Under the pieces are notes generated by a model. The model searched no databases. It saw nothing but the letters and a program-made list of their open reading frames with translations, and was not told the DNA's origin. The position numbers were made by a program, and so were the translations under genes. Of a stretch of DNA of 20,691 nt, positions 8,613 to 17,200 are shown in pieces. Location of the stretch: NCBI GenBank assembly GCA_014380505.1, contig JACMJT010000560.1, forward strand, positions 1-20,691. The letters are read 5' to 3'. Source of the stretch: Hyphomicrobiales bacterium (GTDB lineage: Bacteria; Pseudomonadota; Alphaproteobacteria; Rhizobiales; Aestuariivirgaceae). Every line of letters starts with the position of its first letter. Within the stretch, counting starts at the first letter, position 1.

Positions 8613-9069
8613 GCAAATCCTCCTGCATGGAAACTGCCTCAGCGTGGGGGAGTTTGGCGTCTTGCTGCTCGGGCCGCCCGGCAGCGGCAAATCCGATCTC
8701 GCCCTTCGACTGGTCGATCAGCCGGGATGCGGCATTTCCGGTGCGCTGAAATATGCCCAACTGGTGGCCGACGATCAGGTCGCCGTTAAGCTGGAAGGAG
8801 GACAGCTCATTGCATCTGCGCCGCCGGCTATCGCGGGTCGCGCCGAAATCCGGGGACTGGGGATTGTGAATGTCTCTTATCGAGCCCAAGTGGTTCTTGC
8901 CATTGCCGTGCAGCTTACCGCCCGCCAAGCTATTGAACGTTTGCCGGAGATAGAAAAAACCCGTTACGAAATCCTTGGAACCTCGCTTCCAATGGTCTTG
9001 ATCGACGCGGCTTCAGCGTCGGCTCCGGCTCGAATCAGGGCTGCGTTGGATTGGATACCTCGTGTTTGA
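8605..9069 (+). CDS. hprK: HPr kinase/phosphorylase, short alphaproteobacterial form
   Basis: HprK phosphorylates and dephosphorylates the regulatory serine of HPr. The 154-residue protein corresponds only to the C-terminal catalytic domain of the Firmicute enzyme (about 310 residues), which is the usual form in Alphaproteobacteria. The Walker A motif is GPPGSGKS (residues 23-30). VADDQVAV (54-61) matches the acidic segment of the active site, and AGRAEIRGLGIVNV (77-90) is the HprK signature. The ATG at 8605 overlaps chvG by 8 bases. An in-frame ATG at 8584 would add seven residues (MTGHRPR) that do not resemble the family. The same frame is open further upstream, but that part reads against chvG coding sequence and is not real. 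The HPr target lies 0.5 kb downstream. Confidence 0.93.
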   Translation: MAEQILLHGNCLSVGEFGVLLLGPPGSGKSDLALRLVDQPGCGISGALKYAQLVADDQVAVKLEGGQLIASAPPAIAGRAEIRGLGIVNVSYRAQVVLAIAVQLTARQAIERLPEIEKTRYEILGTSLPMVLIDAASASAPARIRAALDWIPRV

Positions 9070-9073
9070 ATCG

Positions 9074-9184
9074 ATGTTGCAAGGTGGTTGCGATCGGGGC
9101 ATTGTGCGCGTCTTTTTGAACATGCGCCACCTTAAGTCAATCACAGGGAGCTCGCCCTTGCCGGCAGCCTCAGCTACGAAATGA
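9074..9184 (+). CDS. Possible small ORF filling the hprK-manX gap (36 codons)
   Basis: An ATG at 9074, 4 bases after the hprK stop, opens a 36-codon frame. Its TGA (9182-9184) overlaps the manX ATG in an ATGA arrangement. The peptide begins MLQGGCDRG and ends SPLPAASATK; it resembles no family I know and has no signal peptide or membrane segment. About 64% of third positions are G or C, in keeping with nearby genes. Against it, I see no good Shine-Dalgarno sequence, and frames of this length arise by chance in GC-rich DNA. An internal ATG at 9122 would give a 20-residue version. It could be a real small protein, a leader that couples manX translation to upstream genes, or nothing. It is not recognisably a remnant of rapZ. 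Confidence 0.3.
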   Translation: MLQGGCDRGIVRVFLNMRHLKSITGSSPLPAASATK

Positions 9185-9579
9185 TCGGTCTGGTTCTGGT
9201 CACCCATGGCCGCCTTGCCGAAGAGTTCCTCCGCGCACTGGAGCACATCGTTGGCCGGCAGGACTGCATCGAGGCGGTCTGTATTGGCGGCGATGACCGC
9301 ATGGAAACCCGCCGGACCGATATTTCGGATGCGGTCAACCGGGTGGATAAGGGTACGGGTGTTATCATTCTCACCGATATGTTCGGCGGCACCCCCTCCA
9401 ATCTCGCAATTTCGCTGCTGGAGCTGGGTCGTGTCGAAGTGGTCGCCGGTCTCAATCTGCCCATGCTGGTCAAGCTCGCCCGCATCCGCAAGGATTCGAA
9501 TCTTGAAAAAGCGGCGATGGCCGCCCAGGATGCGGGCCGCAAATACATCAACATCGCCAGTCAAATTCTTGGGGATTGA
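9181..9579 (+). CDS. manX: PTS EIIA component, mannose type (ManX-like)
   Basis: This 132-residue soluble protein has the EIIA-Man fold. It begins MIGLVLVTHGRLAEEFL with the phospho-acceptor His9 in VTHG. The second signature is VIILTDMFGGTPSNLAISLL, followed by LNLPMLVKLAR. It takes phosphate from HPr. No EIIB, EIIC or EI gene is nearby, so it probably belongs to a regulatory rather than sugar-transporting PTS, as in other Alphaproteobacteria. The ATG at 9181 is the only reasonable start: the frame upstream has a stop at 9133-9135 and no ATG in between. There is no strong ribosome-binding site right before it, which makes coupling to an upstream frame ending at 9184 plausible. ptsH follows with little or no gap. 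Confidence 0.95.
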   Translation: MIGLVLVTHGRLAEEFLRALEHIVGRQDCIEAVCIGGDDRMETRRTDISDAVNRVDKGTGVIILTDMFGGTPSNLAISLLELGRVEVVAGLNLPMLVKLARIRKDSNLEKAAMAAQDAGRKYINIASQILGD

Positions 9580-9581
9580 GC

Positions 9582-9854
9582 TTGGCAGCGGTGATTCGGC
9601 AAATGGCAATCGTCAACCAGCGCGGTCTCCATGCCCGTGCTTCAGCAAAATTCGTGAAGTGTGCTGAGGGTTTCGATGCGGACATTTCGGTCAGCCGCGA
9701 TGGCCAGACGGTTCCCGCGACGTCTATCATGGGGCTTATGATGCTTGCCGCCGCCATGGGCACGACCATCATGGTTGAAGCCTCTGGTCCCCAGGCCGAA
9801 GCGGCGGTCGACGCGCTGTCAGCCCTGGCGGCATCCAAATTCGACGAAGAATAG
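9582..9854 (+). CDS. ptsH: HPr phosphocarrier protein
   Basis: HPr carries phosphate on a histidine (from EI to EIIA) and is regulated by HprK on a serine. Both sites are present: RGLHARASAKFV holds His17 and PATSIMGLMMLAAA holds the HprK target serine (Ser48), counting from the TTG at 9582. That start has GGGG at 9571-9574, seven bases upstream, and gives a 90-residue protein, normal for HPr. An alternative TTG at 9576 would overlap the manX stop and add two residues; the ATG at 9603 would cut into the first strand. With hprK and manX in the same operon, this is a complete HprK-HPr-EIIA regulatory set. EI, needed to phosphorylate the histidine, must be encoded elsewhere. Confidence 0.94.
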   Translation: MAAVIRQMAIVNQRGLHARASAKFVKCAEGFDADISVSRDGQTVPATSIMGLMMLAAAMGTTIMVEASGPQAEAAVDALSALAASKFDEE

Positions 9855-9928
9855 AACCTCCGAGGATAGTCGGCTTGTCTCGCGCCTACCAATCCAATAG
9901 TCTACACTTGGCTTGGATGGAGAGTGCG

Positions 9929-10447
9929 ATGAGGTTTCGATTTCTGGCAGCTATGGCGATGGCGTTCCTGTTGGGCATTGGCATGGCTCATGCCCAGCTC
10001 GTCGTCATTTCGATCAACAAAATCAGCCAGAAGATGACGGTCAGTGTGGATGGCGAGCGTGAATATGTCTGGCCCGTCTCCACCGGGGCCGCCGGCTATA
10101 CGACGCCAAGCGGCACCTACCGCCCCTTCCGCATGGAAAAGGATCATTTCTCGAAAGAATGGGATGACGCGCCGATGCCGCATTCGATCTTTTTCACCAG
10201 CGCGGGTCATGCCATTCATGGCAGCTTTTACGTGAACAGCCTTGGCCGCCGCGCCTCCCATGGATGCGTCCGCCTGGCCCCCGCCAATGCCGCCAAGCTC
10301 TTTGGGCTGGTTCAAAAGGCCGGCATGAGCAACACTAGGGTTGTCGTTAGGGGCGGCTTTTTTGATATCGGCGCCGCGGACCTTGAGCCGCCGAAATTCA
10401 GGAAGGTGAAACTCAAAAAACCGAAGTGGCTTGAGAACTTCAATTGA
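9929..10447 (+). CDS. Secreted L,D-transpeptidase (YkuD domain)
   Basis: L,D-transpeptidases form 3-3 crosslinks in peptidoglycan or attach proteins to it, in the periplasm. The 172-residue protein starts with a signal peptide: MRFRF, a hydrophobic core to about residue 19, and a likely cut after AHA (residues 20-22). The YkuD domain follows, with STGAAGYTTPSGTY (51-64) and the catalytic motif HAIHGSF...ASHGCVRL (94-116). His97, His111 and Cys113 are the expected active-site residues. The C-terminus is rich in Lys and Pro. I start at the ATG at 9929: GGAG lies at 9919-9922, six bases upstream, and the signal peptide begins here. In-frame starts at 9875 (TTG) and 9917 (ATG) would add non-signal residues. 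The gene lies 74 bases after ptsH, and its stop is 6 bases from the convergent trxA stop. A weak TTGTCT-N17-TAGTCT (9875-9903) could be its own promoter. Confidence 0.93.
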   Translation: MRFRFLAAMAMAFLLGIGMAHAQLVVISINKISQKMTVSVDGEREYVWPVSTGAAGYTTPSGTYRPFRMEKDHFSKEWDDAPMPHSIFFTSAGHAIHGSFYVNSLGRRASHGCVRLAPANAAKLFGLVQKAGMSNTRVVVRGGFFDIGAADLEPPKFRKVKLKKPKWLENFN

Positions 10448-10470
10448 GCAGACTCAAATCGACTGCTCGA
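10444..10470. terminator. Hairpin across the convergent ldt/trxA stop codons (tentative terminator)
   Basis: TTGAGCAG (10444-10451) can pair with CTGCTCGA (10463-10470): eight pairs including one G-U, with an 11-base loop. It overlaps the stop codons of both convergent genes. There is no T-run on either side, so a Rho-independent terminator is not supported by the classical pattern. It is the only visible candidate for separating the two transcripts. Confidence 0.25.
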
Positions 10471-10774
10471 TCCAGGATTGCAGTTGATTCTTGGGAACGG
10501 CGCCAACTTTCGTCGCCGCGACCTGGCCGCCCTTGAACACCATCAACGTCGGAATACCCCGTACCCCGTATTTTGACGGAGTGCCCGGATTTTCGTCGAT
10601 ATTGATCTTGACTATCTTGGCTTTCGGTCCAAGCGCCTTGGCAATTTCTTCGAGTGCCGGGCCGATCATCTTGCAGGGGCCGCACCATTCCGCCCAGAAA
10701 TCGACGACGACGGGCGTTTGGGACTTGAGAACGTCCGCATCGAAGGATGCGTCGGAAACCTTGTATGTGGACAT
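10454..10774 (-). CDS. trxA: Thioredoxin
   Basis: This 106-residue cytoplasmic disulfide reductase has the standard thioredoxin length. The active site is [11 protein letters not shown] with Cys31 and Cys34, preceded by VVVDF. The cis-proline loop appears as [12 protein letters not shown], and the C-terminus is the usual amphipathic helix. I start at the ATG at 10774, which begins [10 protein letters not shown] and is preceded by GAGG four bases upstream. A longer frame to 10834 would add 20 residues not found in thioredoxins. The gene is the last in the minus-strand block and lies 69 bases after addA. Its TGA is 6 bases from the convergent L,D-transpeptidase stop. An addA-trxA neighbourhood is common in Alphaproteobacteria. 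Confidence 0.96.
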   Translation of the reverse strand: MSTYKVSDASFDADVLKSQTPVVVDFWAEWCGPCKMIGPALEEIAKALGPKAKIVKINIDENPGTPSKYGVRGIPTLMVFKGGQVAATKVGAVPKNQLQSWIEQSI

Positions 10775-10843
10775 GAAACCTCGCGGAAATTGGGAAGATT
10801 CGTCTGCGTATATGGCGTAAGGTAGGGTTCCCACCCTGCTCGG

Positions 10844-13800
10844 TCAAGCCGGGGCAACGGTCTTGTGATGGAGCGTTTCCTCCAGCAGAAAATCCGGTAT
10901 TTCCATGAAGAGGGGGGCCGCCGTCCAAAGAATCGCACAGCGCACTGCGGTACCGGAATGCATACCCCTGAGGGCCGCCCGGTAGGCAGCCATTTGGAGA
11001 CGATAAGAGCGTTTGATAAACTCGGGCGCGGCGGGCCAATCACGATCGGTCTTGTAATCGACAATGACAATCTCGTCCTGACGAAAAATCAGCCGGTCGA
11101 TGCGGCCTGAAATGGTCCGGCCAAGCTCCTTGATCCAGCCCACGACCGGTATCTCCGACAGACCGCCGGTACTGAAAACGTCGCGCAAGTCTGAACGCTC
11201 AGTCAAGGCTAGGAGCCGCAGGGCGGCAGTCTCGTCGTGGCCAGCCTTGATTATCATTCCCATCACGAAGTCCCGGCGCTTTGCGGGAGGCACATTTGGC
11301 AGGAGTTGCAGGATCCTGTGTATTGACGCGCCGCGTTGCAAGCCCTGCTGTCGATCTGAATTAACTTGCGGAAACGAGCTCACATCGCCCAGGTGCGACG
11401 GCGCACTCCACAAGCTGAAACCTGGTTCAGCCTCTGGAGCGCGCAACACCCAGGCCGGAATTTCGATCTTCTCCATTTCCACGACCGGCGCTTCCCTGAC
11501 AAAGACCGGATCATCGCCCAGCCGCCAGACGGAACCATCCTCTGTCTGCCGCATTTCCGGAAGCAGCGCCGATGTCACGAGATTGTACCAGCACTCGTCA
11601 GCAGGATCGTTTCGCCCGCGATAACCGCACACATAGAGTTCATCGCGAGCTCGCGTCATGGCGACATACAGGAGCCGCCGGTATTCGTAGGATTGATCGT
11701 CCCTTTGAGCCGCCTTCAAACTCGCGATCCCGGGCGATGCGAATCGTTTCGGCAGTGCCCAAAGTGGCATTTTGGTTCCGGTTGTCGCCTCCCCTATCAT
11801 CATCAGCGAAGATTGGGTGCGGCCGTCAGGCATTGAAACCGTATCCGGCATGATCACGATTGGCGCTTCCAGGCCTTTTGCGCCATGCACAGTCATGATG
11901 CGGACTTCGGTAGAAGCCTGCTCCATATCGCGTTTTATTTCGGCATCGCCGGACAAAAACCAGTGGACGAAACCTTGCAGCGATGACGTGTGATCTCTTT
12001 CATAGTCAAGGGCCGCCCCAAGGAATGCCTCCAACGCATCCTTGGCCTCGCTGCCAAGGCGCGAGAGAATTTTCCCGCGAGTCTGGCCCAGAACACCGGC
12101 AAAGAATTCGTAGGGGCGCGCGGTTCGCGCGTATGCTTTCCAGGTAGAAAGCCGCTGCACGGCAGCAATACACCGGGGTGCAGTGCTCTGCTGCAACATC
12201 TCCCAGAGCGAATGTGCTTCCCGTCGCCACGCGATTTCGAAAAGCTCGCCCTCGGAAAGCGGCATAGCCAACAATGGGCTTTTGAGAAGGCAGGCAAGAG
12301 AATAGTCGTCATCCTCCAGCAGACAAAATCGCGCGAGCGCCAGCATGTCGAGTATGGCGATACTTTCCATGAGCTTGAGGCGATCGGCGCCGGCGACGGG
12401 AATGCCAGCTTTCCGCAGTTCCCGTATCAGCGCATCGAAGAAGCTGTTCCGCACGCGCACAAGAATGAGAATATCACCGGGTTGAACCGGCCGGTTCAAT
12501 GCCGCCAGCATTCGAGCGCCGATCCATGATTTCACCTTCGTGGCGATTAATCGGGCCAGCTTCCGCCGCGGGGAATTGGCGGGCTCCCGGTCCACCGGCG
12601 CTTGCCAAGGTTGATCTTCGACCCGGTCCTCGGGTTCAATAAGTGGCCAGATTTCAACCGTTCCCGGCTTGTCGCGGCGATTGGGCTCATGATGCAGCTG
12701 CTTGGCACTTCGCCCATCAAGACCCTGCCTGGCCACACAGGATTCGTGAAAGACGGCATCAACTGCCTGCAGAATTGCAGCGGTCGACCGGAATGAAACC
12801 ATAAAATCGACGTCGTTGAAGGTCTGGCCGGCAGCCCTGATGCGGTCCCTGAAGTCATCGTGCACAAGCTCAAAAATATCAGGATCGGCACCCTGAAAGC
12901 TGTAGATGGACTGTTTGCGGTCGCCTACGGCAAACAAGGTGCGGTCAGGCTCTCCCCTTACGCCGCGCCCCGAAAAAAATTCCGTGGTCAATGCGCGAAC
13001 GATCTCCCATTGGGCGGGACTGGTGTCCTGTGCTTCGTCGAGCAGAATATGCTCGATCCCTCCGTCCAGCTTGTAGAGAACCCATGCGGCCTCCGGCCTT
13101 TCCGCCAGAAGCCGGCAGGTTCTGATAATCAGATCGTCGAAATCATAGGCACCGCGGCGACGTTTCTCCTCTTCGAATGCCTGAACAATCGCGGTAGCCA
13201 GGGTGAGAAGCGAAGACGTTGCGGTGACACGCTCAAGGTCGGCGAGTTTTCCCAACCCCTGCATCAATCTCTGCTGTTCGGAAGTGATAAAATTTTCGAT
13301 CCAGGGGTGAGCCATCAGGACGGCTTTGGTGGCGATGCCGGAAAGCTTCCGCGGCTGATCCTCACCGGTGAGATAGAATTCGCGTAACTCCTCCAAGTTC
13401 GACTTGCCACTTGTCAGAACCTTGGCCAGCGCCGCGCCGCGTTCACAATCCTTCGCGGTTCCAATTTTCAGGCATTCGATGAGACGCCGGCACTCTAGCT
13501 GGTCCAGGGCCAGCGCAACCCTCGTGCTCGCTGCATCCTCCTCGGGTGTAAGCGAGAGACGCCGGCGTAAATCCTGCACGGCACGCTCAATGTTTGCTTC
13601 CCCACCAAGGCAAAAATCCAGATTTGCGCGCTCCGATAGAATCCCGTCCAGAAGATCGTCGAAATCGTCAGCCCGGGCGTGGCGGACGACTTCCGCCAAG
13701 GCTGCGGAAAGTTTTCCTGAGGGATCATTCTTGGCTTTTCGCAAAACGTCTTGCCGGGCCGCGCGAAGCACTTCGCGCGCCGCGCGATCGTCCATGACGG

Positions 13801-14233
13801 AAAAATGGGGGACAATTCCCGCCTCTACTGGAAAGAGCTGGAGCAACCTTTCGCAGAAGGCGTGAATCGTTTGAATCTTCAATCCCCCGGGCGTTTCGAG
13901 CGCGGAGGTGAATAGCCGCCGGGCCTCCTTGAAAATGTCTGGGCCAAAATTGTTCAAGCCGATCTGGCGAAGATCCTGCTCAAGCTCCTCATCGGAAAAA
14001 GCGATCCAGGCGCTCAAACGATCGAACAAACGGGTCGACATCTCGGCGGCAGCGGCCCTTGTGAACGTCAGGCAAAGAATGCGCGATGGATTTGTTCCCG
14101 TGAGCATCAGCCGTATCAAGCGGTCGACCAGAACATGCGTCTTGCCCGATCCGGCGTTGGCATTGACCCAAGCCGAGGCCGTAGGGTCCGACGCCCTTCG
14201 CTGCAAAACACTCGCTTGATGATCCGCCGTCAT
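10844..14233 (-). CDS. addA: AddA, double-strand break repair helicase-nuclease subunit
   Basis: AddA is the UvrD-type helicase and nuclease subunit of AddAB, which resects double-strand breaks and loads RecA. Of 1129 residues, the N-terminal half holds Walker A AGSGKT (27-32), LCLTFTRAAAAEM, Walker B LLDEAQD (397-403) and VGDRKQSIYSFQGADPDIF. Later helicase motifs are MTVHGAKGLE (780-789) and YVAMTRARDELYV (856-868). The C-terminal PD-(D/E)XK nuclease has GASIHRILQLLP (His972), GRIDRLIF (Asp1046), IVDYKTDR (Asp1059, Lys1061) and LQMAAYRAAL. All nuclease positions are intact. I use the ATG at 14233, which overlaps the addB stop as ATGA and begins TADHQASVLQRRASDP. An ATG at 14257 would add eight residues inside addB. 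Confidence 0.96.
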   Translation of the reverse strand: MTADHQASVLQRRASDPTASAWVNANAGSGKTHVLVDRLIRLMLTGTNPSRILCLTFTRAAAAEMSTRLFDRLSAWIAFSDEELEQDLRQIGLNNFGPDIFKEARRLFTSALETPGGLKIQTIHAFCERLLQLFPVEAGIVPHFSVMDDRAAREVLRAARQDVLRKAKNDPSGKLSAALAEVVRHARADDFDDLLDGILSERANLDFCLGGEANIERAVQDLRRRLSLTPEEDAASTRVALALDQLECRRLIECLKIGTAKDCERGAALAKVLTSGKSNLEELREFYLTGEDQPRKLSGIATKAVLMAHPWIENFITSEQQRLMQGLGKLADLERVTATSSLLTLATAIVQAFEEEKRRRGAYDFDDLIIRTCRLLAERPEAAWVLYKLDGGIEHILLDEAQDTSPAQWEIVRALTTEFFSGRGVRGEPDRTLFAVGDRKQSIYSFQGADPDIFELVHDDFRDRIRAAGQTFNDVDFMVSFRSTAAILQAVDAVFHESCVARQGLDGRSAKQLHHEPNRRDKPGTVEIWPLIEPEDRVEDQPWQAPVDREPANSPRRKLARLIATKVKSWIGARMLAALNRPVQPGDILILVRVRNSFFDALIRELRKAGIPVAGADRLKLMESIAILDMLALARFCLLEDDDYSLACLLKSPLLAMPLSEGELFEIAWRREAHSLWEMLQQSTAPRCIAAVQRLSTWKAYARTARPYEFFAGVLGQTRGKILSRLGSEAKDALEAFLGAALDYERDHTSSLQGFVHWFLSGDAEIKRDMEQASTEVRIMTVHGAKGLEAPIVIMPDTVSMPDGRTQSSLMMIGEATTGTKMPLWALPKRFASPGIASLKAAQRDDQSYEYRRLLYVAMTRARDELYVCGYRGRNDPADECWYNLVTSALLPEMRQTEDGSVWRLGDDPVFVREAPVVEMEKIEIPAWVLRAPEAEPGFSLWSAPSHLGDVSSFPQVNSDRQQGLQRGASIHRILQLLPNVPPAKRRDFVMGMIIKAGHDETAALRLLALTERSDLRDVFSTGGLSEIPVVGWIKELGRTISGRIDRLIFRQDEIVIVDYKTDRDWPAAPEFIKRSYRLQMAAYRAALRGMHSGTAVRCAILWTAAPLFMEIPDFLLEETLHHKTVAPA

Positions 14234-17200
14234 GCTGCTTCGCCTGAAACGGACCACTCGCGGTATCTGGAAAGATGGTCGAATTCACGCTCCTCGTCTT
14301 CTTTTTCCACCATGGCTCTCGGCAGATAGGCCTGCTGCTGGTCCTGATACGCCGTCAGAAGCGAGATCAAGCCCGACAGTTGTCTTCGGGCGCAATCCAT
14401 GACGGGCTGCTTCAGTTTCGGAATGATGACTTCACCTGCGGGATCGCCGCCGCTCAACTTCACATAGGCGATCTCCCGCGATTGCAATTTGCCTAGCGTT
14501 GGATATCCTCCAGCTTCAAGGATTGCAGACTGAAGCGTCAACTGTGGTGCAAGGCCCGCGGCAACCTGTGGCCCGCTTGGAACAGCGCCGGTCTTGTAGT
14601 CAATGATGCGCGCATCTCCATCCGCCAGAATGTCGATGCGATCGGCCCGGCATATCAATGTGAACGGTTGACCAGCAATAGGAAATTCCAAGCGGCCGTC
14701 AATCTCGGAGTATACGCGGGAAACGCTTTGCCGCTGCTTGGTTTCCTCAGTCACGAGCCACTCGGCAATTCGCTCGAATTGTGGCCACCAAAATATTCCG
14801 GCTTCTGGATGCGAAATCAGAGGCGAAAAATGATGGAGGCCACGTCGCAAGAGATATTCGCTTGACTCAGACGGGAGGCTTTCGGGAAATGTCTTCAGGA
14901 AATCCGCGATTATCTGATGGAAGAGCATCCCGCGCTGGGCCATGTCGGGAGCAACGGATATTTCATCCAGGGGTCTGAGACCCAAGACTTGGTTGACATA
15001 GAAGGCATAGGGATCACGGATCAGGGTTTCTACCCGGGTAACACTCATATGCTTCGGGCGCGCGTTCTTGGGCGGGCATGGCTTTGGCCGCTCACAAGGC
15101 CTGACCACAATGGGGTCATCAAACCGGGCCGCCAGAGACTGCCATTTCCTGGAGGATTCAAACCAATGGGTGAACCCCGCCGCCTTAACCAGCGTTTGCA
15201 GCCGGAGAATCCAGCGCGACTGAATGGCAGGGGCGTCACCAACCCGGCGGGACCAGGTCAAGTAAACTTCCTTGCATCCCAGGGCTTGCGCGAAATCGTG
15301 GGCGGTCTGGCCGATATCGCGTTCCGGCTGCTGCATTCCAAGCGCCTCCCGCATCGGCCGGTTGAGCCATGGACCGGGATCGGGCGCCGCAGGCCAGCGG
15401 CCCTCGTTAAGCCCTCCAAGAATCACAACGTCGGGACGTGTCAGCCGCGCTTCTATCAATCCGAGAATCGCCAGCCGGCCCTGGGGCCTCGACTTCCTCC
15501 GGAACGGTGTAACCGACATATAATACTTCAGGAGGGTTGCCGCCGTGGCAAAGCTGCAAGTGGCGAGCGTTCCTGCTTCTCTTTTGAGATCATCAACCAG
15601 GGCTCTCAGCGTCTCGCCTTCCTCCCCATCCCAAAATATCGATCCCGCCGCAAGCTCGCAGCAGCGGACCAGCATTTCCAGGTGAGTTCCCAATCCCTGT
15701 TCGCCGATTTCCATGAGCGGCATAAGGCAGGCTGAAGCTTTATCCGCATAGCTTGCCGCGGCCATCCAGTCGGCTTCCGTCTTTCTCTTGATCGCGGGAT
15801 GAATATGAGGGTCTAATTCGACCGCCTTCCGCGCATTCCTGACGGCGTTCGCCAGTTCGGCAAGGGGCGGAGCAATGAAGCATCCGCGGAAAACTGTCAG
15901 CTCGATGACATCCACAGCCCCGTATGCCGCGTCGCGGTCGAAGCCCAATCTGCAGAGATGGTGCTTAAAGAATGTGAGGAGAATGCCTGGCTCGCAACCT
16001 CCAACGATCACATCGATCAGTAAACTCAGAAAAGTGGCGCCGCCAAACCGGATGAGCGGTTCGCCAGCGGAGTCATCGACATCGATGCCCCAGTTTGCAA
16101 GCTGCTGTTTGACCCGCCGCGCGAGTTCGCGGTCCGCTGTAATAAGGCTCGCGGTCTTGCCCGGAGTTTCCAGAACGCTGCGAAGAATGAGGGCAATCGC
16201 GGTTGCTTCCTCCGGAACATGATGGGCGTCCACGACTTCCAGTTTTTCCAAAGCCCGGCTGATCGACTCCCGTTGTGTGCAGACAATGGACCGCCATTTC
16301 TCCGACGTGGCCGTTGGTCTCATGATTTCGCTGGCAAGCCAGCTTCGCCAACCCGTGGGACAGCCCGGCATCAGGGCAACCTCGTCCCGGGCAACGGCGA
16401 TCTCCGCCAGAAACTGCTTCAGAATGAATTGCGGGTGCTGGGCGCCCAGCTCCAGCCAACTCTCCTCGTCCATGTGAGTATCAAGGCCCGGCAGTACGAC
16501 CGCGCCGTTGGGCAGCCCCGCGATCGTGCCAAGAAGTTCCCGTGCCGCCGGGATTGATCCCGTGGAACCTGCCGCTATGATGGGCCAGGGTGTCTGGTTT
16601 TCCGCGAGAAGAATAGCTTCGCGGCGCAACAGAAGGGATCTGCGTGCCTTCGGGCCAAGCAGATGTTTCTCCAGCAGCCTCGCGGGAAGTTTTTCCCGGA
16701 TGAGTGCAAGAAAACCCAGGATCGCTTCACGATGGCGCGCCGACTCAATGCCGTAGAGATCGGCAATACGCGCGGGATCGATATCCTCGGTTTCAAGCGA
16801 GTCGAGGAATTCCGCCAGCGACACGGCGAGCGTCACCATCTGCCGCGGCGATGATACGATTTCCTTCGCCAATCTTTCCTGAGGGTTTATCCTCGCCCAT
16901 TCGCCAATCAAATCCATCAAGATCAGATCGCGGCCGATTGGCGATATCGCGCCGGGCAGTGCAGCATCAATCACCGAACGCAGAAATTCCGGGGGCTCGG
17001 ACAATTCCTCGTCGATGTCGCCGATCGGGCTGATGCGTGGCAGAAGAAGGCTGTTTCCATCGTTAACTTCAAAGAATATCCGCTCCAGATCACGGGCTGC
17101 GCGCCGCGTCGGGACAAGAATCGTGACGCGCGCGATATCAAAAGGCGAGGGAGCGGAAGCGGCTTCACTTGGAAAACCCTTGAGCACCGCCCGTGCCAAG

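Noticed and set aside
9081..9133. Inverted repeat AAGGTGG (9081-9087) and CCACCTT (9127-9133) in the hprK-manX gap
   Set aside because: The arms are 7 bases separated by 39 bases. The structure is weak and may be chance; I see no riboswitch or protein-binding pattern.
10775..10834. 20-codon N-terminal extension of thioredoxin
   Set aside because: Thioredoxins start at the [10 protein letters not shown] position. The ATG at 10774 has its own GAGG, and the extension is neither a signal peptide nor conserved.
10824..10837. Short hairpin AGGGT-TCCC-ACCCT between addA and trxA
   Set aside because: The stem is only 5 bp and no T-run follows on the minus strand. It is too weak to call a terminator.
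14917..15735. Plus-strand open frame (272 codons) opposite addB
   Set aside because: The peptide is rich in Arg, Pro and Gly with no family features. The opposite strand is clear AddB coding sequence.
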